NCBI GenBank assembly: GCA_002279765.1 | Contig: NCCR01000202.1 | Location: 1 to 16,820, forward strand | DNA length: 16,820 nucleotides | DNA from: Verrucomicrobia bacterium 12-59-8 | GTDB lineage: Bacteria; Verrucomicrobiota; Verrucomicrobiae; Verrucomicrobiales; Verrucomicrobiaceae | Direction: 5' to 3' | Part shown: piece by piece, positions 15,690-16,820 of the stretch | How the letters are laid out: every line of letters starts with the position of its first letter | Numbering within the stretch: the stretch's first letter is position 1 | Notes under the pieces: generated by a model | Database searches by the model: none | The model's input: only the letters and a program-made list of their open reading frames with translations | Told to the model about the DNA's origin: nothing | Made by a program: the position numbers and the translations under genes

Positions 15690-16820
15690 ATGCGCAGCTT
15701 ATTCATCCTGCTGGCCCTTGGTGCGGCTTCCGCTTTTGCGTTAACACCGGATGAGGTCGATGCGCGGTTGCGCATGGCCTTGCAAATCGCACGTGAGCAC
15801 AATGACCGCTCTCTCGTCGCGCAGGTGGAAAAACTGGGGCGTGATTTCAAAGGGGAGCTGCCCATGGATGCGGAAGCGCGTTTGCGTGCAGTGGAATCCG
15901 CCGTGGGCATTGATCCTGGCGGATGGTCGATGGCCGGCCAGCCGCTGTTTCATGGTACGGCAGAGATGAAGGCTCGGCAGCCCGAGTTGAACGCCCAACT
16001 CGCCGCCGCGATGGAGAGTGATGATGCTGCGAAGGTGCGAGCTGTGACGCAGGAAATGCTGAAGGTGCTTGGTGATCAGGCAGGCGTGCCGGATGGACGC
16101 CGAGCCGGAGTCAAAGCCGCACCATGCACGCTCAGCGAAGCAGCGGCGACCAAGCTCTTCCTCGACGCTTTGAAGACTGAAGGCCGGCGGGTGCGCCTGC
16201 TCAGCGAAGGCAAACCGCTGCCGGATCAGATGCTGCGAATCTATGCCGATATTTTAAATGGGGTGACGATCGTGCATCCTTCTGCCGAAAGGCATCAGCC
16301 GGGATCGTTGGGGGATCTCGACCGGCTGGCGAGCGGTCTCGCAATACTTCTGCTGAACCTGCAGCAACCGTCGGGCTTTTTTCCGTTTCCCGATCTGCGA
16401 GGCAAAAACATCCGCTTTGGAGACATGATCACGCGGCAGTTGGAAGCCGGAGCGGTCGAAGTCAAAGACGGCTGGTTGATCAACGCCGACCCGGATGGCG
16501 GCTCGCAGTTTGACACGGGTGTCTGTGGCACGGCGCTCCTTCAGGCCGGACTGCTGCATGGAAATGAGAGATGGAGGCAGGCCGGATTGCGTGCCGCGGA
16601 CTGGGCACTGACGCAGAAATGCTGCGCGAACTTCAATTACAACGCCTTCTCCATCTCGCTGCTGGCACAGGCGTTTCGAGCTACAGGCGATGTGAAGTAT
16701 CTCACCGGAGCCCTGAAGAAATTCCGTGTGGGTGTGGCTCCTGGCCAGGCCCCGAACGGCCGCTGGATGGACGCGCACAATGCGCGCACTGTTTATCACC
16801 AGATCATTCTGCGCGGGCTG
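15690..16820 (+). CDS. Secreted helical protein of unknown function (3' partial)
   Basis: An open frame from the ATG at 15690 runs without a stop to the window edge (377 codons), starting 18 nt after the LTxxQ gene. It has a signal peptide (MRSLFILLALGAASAFA), then helical sequence beginning LTPDEVDARLRMAL (an LTPDE start reminiscent of the LTPEQ motif in its neighbour) to about residue 120. The second half looks like an alpha/alpha toroid: SGFFPFPDL, FDTGVCGTALLQAGLL, ERWRQAGLRAADWALTQKCC, NYNAFSISLLAQAFRATGDVKYLTGALKKF and WMDAHNARTVYHQI. This resembles helical barrels of glycan-processing enzymes or terpene-cyclase-like proteins, but no family can be named and the end is missing. It is likely in the same operon as the sigma cassette. 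Confidence 0.78.
   Translation, partial: MRSLFILLALGAASAFALTPDEVDARLRMALQIAREHNDRSLVAQVEKLGRDFKGELPMDAEARLRAVESAVGIDPGGWSMAGQPLFHGTAEMKARQPELNAQLAAAMESDDAAKVRAVTQEMLKVLGDQAGVPDGRRAGVKAAPCTLSEAAATKLFLDALKTEGRRVRLLSEGKPLPDQMLRIYADILNGVTIVHPSAERHQPGSLGDLDRLASGLAILLLNLQQPSGFFPFPDLRGKNIRFGDMITRQLEAGAVEVKDGWLINADPDGGSQFDTGVCGTALLQAGLLHGNERWRQAGLRAADWALTQKCCANFNYNAFSISLLAQAFRATGDVKYLTGALKKFRVGVAPGQAPNGRWMDAHNARTVYHQIILRGL

Noticed and set aside
16254..16799. 181-codon open frame on the - strand
   Set aside because: It is antisense to the secreted helical protein gene, which reads continuously on the + strand to the window edge.

Overview
The window is GC-rich, densely coding bacterial DNA, most likely from a member of the Verrucomicrobia (PVC superphylum). 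Three things point there. A Planctomycete/Verrucomicrobium-type cytochrome (PSCyt1/PSCyt2/PSD1) sits next to a Tat-exported DUF1501 protein. A very large secreted protein carries PKD and DGxxW propeller modules and ends in a D-D-x-D-x-D-G...N-L-M-E-Y segment, which is common at the C-termini of secreted verrucomicrobial proteins. Most starts lack a strong Shine-Dalgarno sequence. The genus cannot be fixed from the sequence. No tRNA, rRNA, CRISPR array, insertion sequence or phage gene was seen.

Layout. (1) 2-1537 (+): an FeS-type bacterial cryptochrome/photolyase, cut at its 5' end by the window edge. (2) 1538-1735: a non-coding spacer with a short hairpin and GAGGACGA-rich repeats. (3) 1736-5969 (-): a translationally coupled pair, the large PSCyt1/PSCyt2/PSD1 cytochrome and then DUF1501. 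(4) 5970-6110: a divergent control region with nested GCATGC palindromes. (5) 6111-7884 (+): a tightly packed operon of TspO, a short-chain dehydrogenase and an SRPBCC protein. (6) 7996-12776 (+): one giant metzincin-type metalloprotease gene split into two reading frames by an apparent one-base frameshift inside the catalytic domain. (7) 12892-13917 (+): a membrane-anchored protein with two degenerate FHA-like modules. (8) 13983-16820 (+): an ECF sigma factor, a one-TM small protein, a two-LTxxQ periplasmic helical protein, and a secreted helical protein that runs off the window.

How the genes may work together. Photolyase, TspO, SDR and SRPBCC genes recur together in bacterial light/singlet-oxygen stress clusters. 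Their arrangement around the opposite-strand cytochrome pair suggests a photoprotection set interrupted by a PVC-specific module. The sigma/TM/LTxxQ cassette has the logic of CnrYXH-type envelope sensing: an ECF sigma factor, a membrane inhibitor, and a periplasmic LTxxQ sensor. Here the inhibitor has no zinc-finger motif and the sensor has a long extra C-terminal half. This cassette and the secreted protein after it are the best candidates for an undescribed system in the window.
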